DNA of 5,670 nucleotides from Acidimicrobiia bacterium. Lineage in GTDB: Bacteria; Actinomycetota; Acidimicrobiia; Acidimicrobiales; Ilumatobacteraceae. Shown one piece after another: positions 5,606 to 5,670 of the stretch. The stretch lies in the NCBI GenBank assembly GCA_009927565.1, contig RFMT01000341.1, forward strand, positions 1 to 5,670, written 5' to 3'. A model generated the notes under the pieces. That model searched no databases. It saw only the letters and a program-made list of their open reading frames with translations, and was not told the origin of the DNA. Both the position numbers and the translations under genes were made by a program. The stretch's first letter is position 1, and the number at the start of each line of letters is the position of its first letter.

Positions 5606-5670
5606 TTATGCACGCTTCAGGTCGGTGATGACGCCACCGCTGATACGCACGAGATCAGAAGGTGCGATCG
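5606..5670 (-). CDS. C-terminal end of an unidentified gene, cut by right edge
   Basis: On the complement, one frame is open from the edge to TAA at 5606-5608 and reads about 20 residues, 'IAPSDLVRISGGVITDLKRA'. The other two frames hit stops within the same stretch. The next gene on this strand starts 21 nt later, which fits an operon. The fragment is too short to name. The coding call rests on the open frame, the protein-like composition and the spacing. Confidence 0.5.
   Translation of the reverse strand, partial: IAPSDLVRISGGVITDLKRA
5614..5640. repeat. Imperfect 27-bp repeat, copy 2
   Basis: This copy is 23 of 27 identical to 5331-5357, in direct orientation and 283 bp away. It lies inside the apparent 3' coding end of the right-edge gene, in frame for 'GGVITDLK'. 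Its own inverted symmetry (GGTG...CACC) is weaker than that of copy 1. Confidence 0.5.

Noticed and set aside
1..5670. CRISPR arrays, tRNA genes, insertion sequences
   Set aside because: No regularly spaced repeats, no cloverleaf-like segments, and no transposase or terminal inverted repeats were found. The space is almost fully taken up by ordinary genes.

Overview
The window is about 5.7 kb of bacterial DNA with roughly balanced base composition. The gene content is typical of an actinobacterium, probably a free-living aquatic one such as a freshwater acIV/Acidimicrobiia-type lineage. That guess rests on a heliorhodopsin close to the actinobacterial type protein 48C12, on the DUF2889, DUF4287 and ASCH proteins, on frequent GTG starts and on few Shine-Dalgarno sites. 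No rRNA or other taxonomic marker is present, so the placement is an inference.

Layout. (1) 1-409, minus: a DUF2889 protein, cut by the left edge. (2) 487-3079, plus: a tightly packed run of four genes, probably one operon. They are heliorhodopsin (487-1256), a DUF4287 + DUF1801 protein (1274-1834), an ASCH-GNAT fusion (1847-2716) and a YCII-family protein (2756-3079). (3) 3117-3710, minus: a TetR-family regulator, divergent from (4) 3743/3749-5326, plus: a 14-helix DHA2-type MFS efflux transporter. Their short shared spacer holds two related 17-bp palindromes that look like operators. (5) 5351-5584, minus: a small two-helix membrane protein, downstream of (6) the last codons of another minus-strand gene that runs off the right edge.

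The most notable content is the heliorhodopsin. It is a light-absorbing seven-helix protein of the inverted-topology rhodopsin family, with the expected His23, His81, Glu108 and retinal-binding Lys242. As sequenced it is not one open frame. A single base is missing near 1096-1104, most simply one T of a T run. This puts the last part of helix 6 and all of helix 7, including the Schiff-base lysine, in another frame. Uncorrected annotation would give a 284-residue or shorter protein with a nonsense C-terminus and no retinal lysine.

The TetR/MFS pair reads as a self-contained, repressor-controlled efflux module. The operators overlap the predicted promoters and the MFS start codon, and both genes appear to be leaderless. 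The genes after heliorhodopsin are small accessory proteins (predicted RNA-binding or modifying, acetyltransferase, YCII). Their link to light sensing is suggested only by co-orientation and close spacing.
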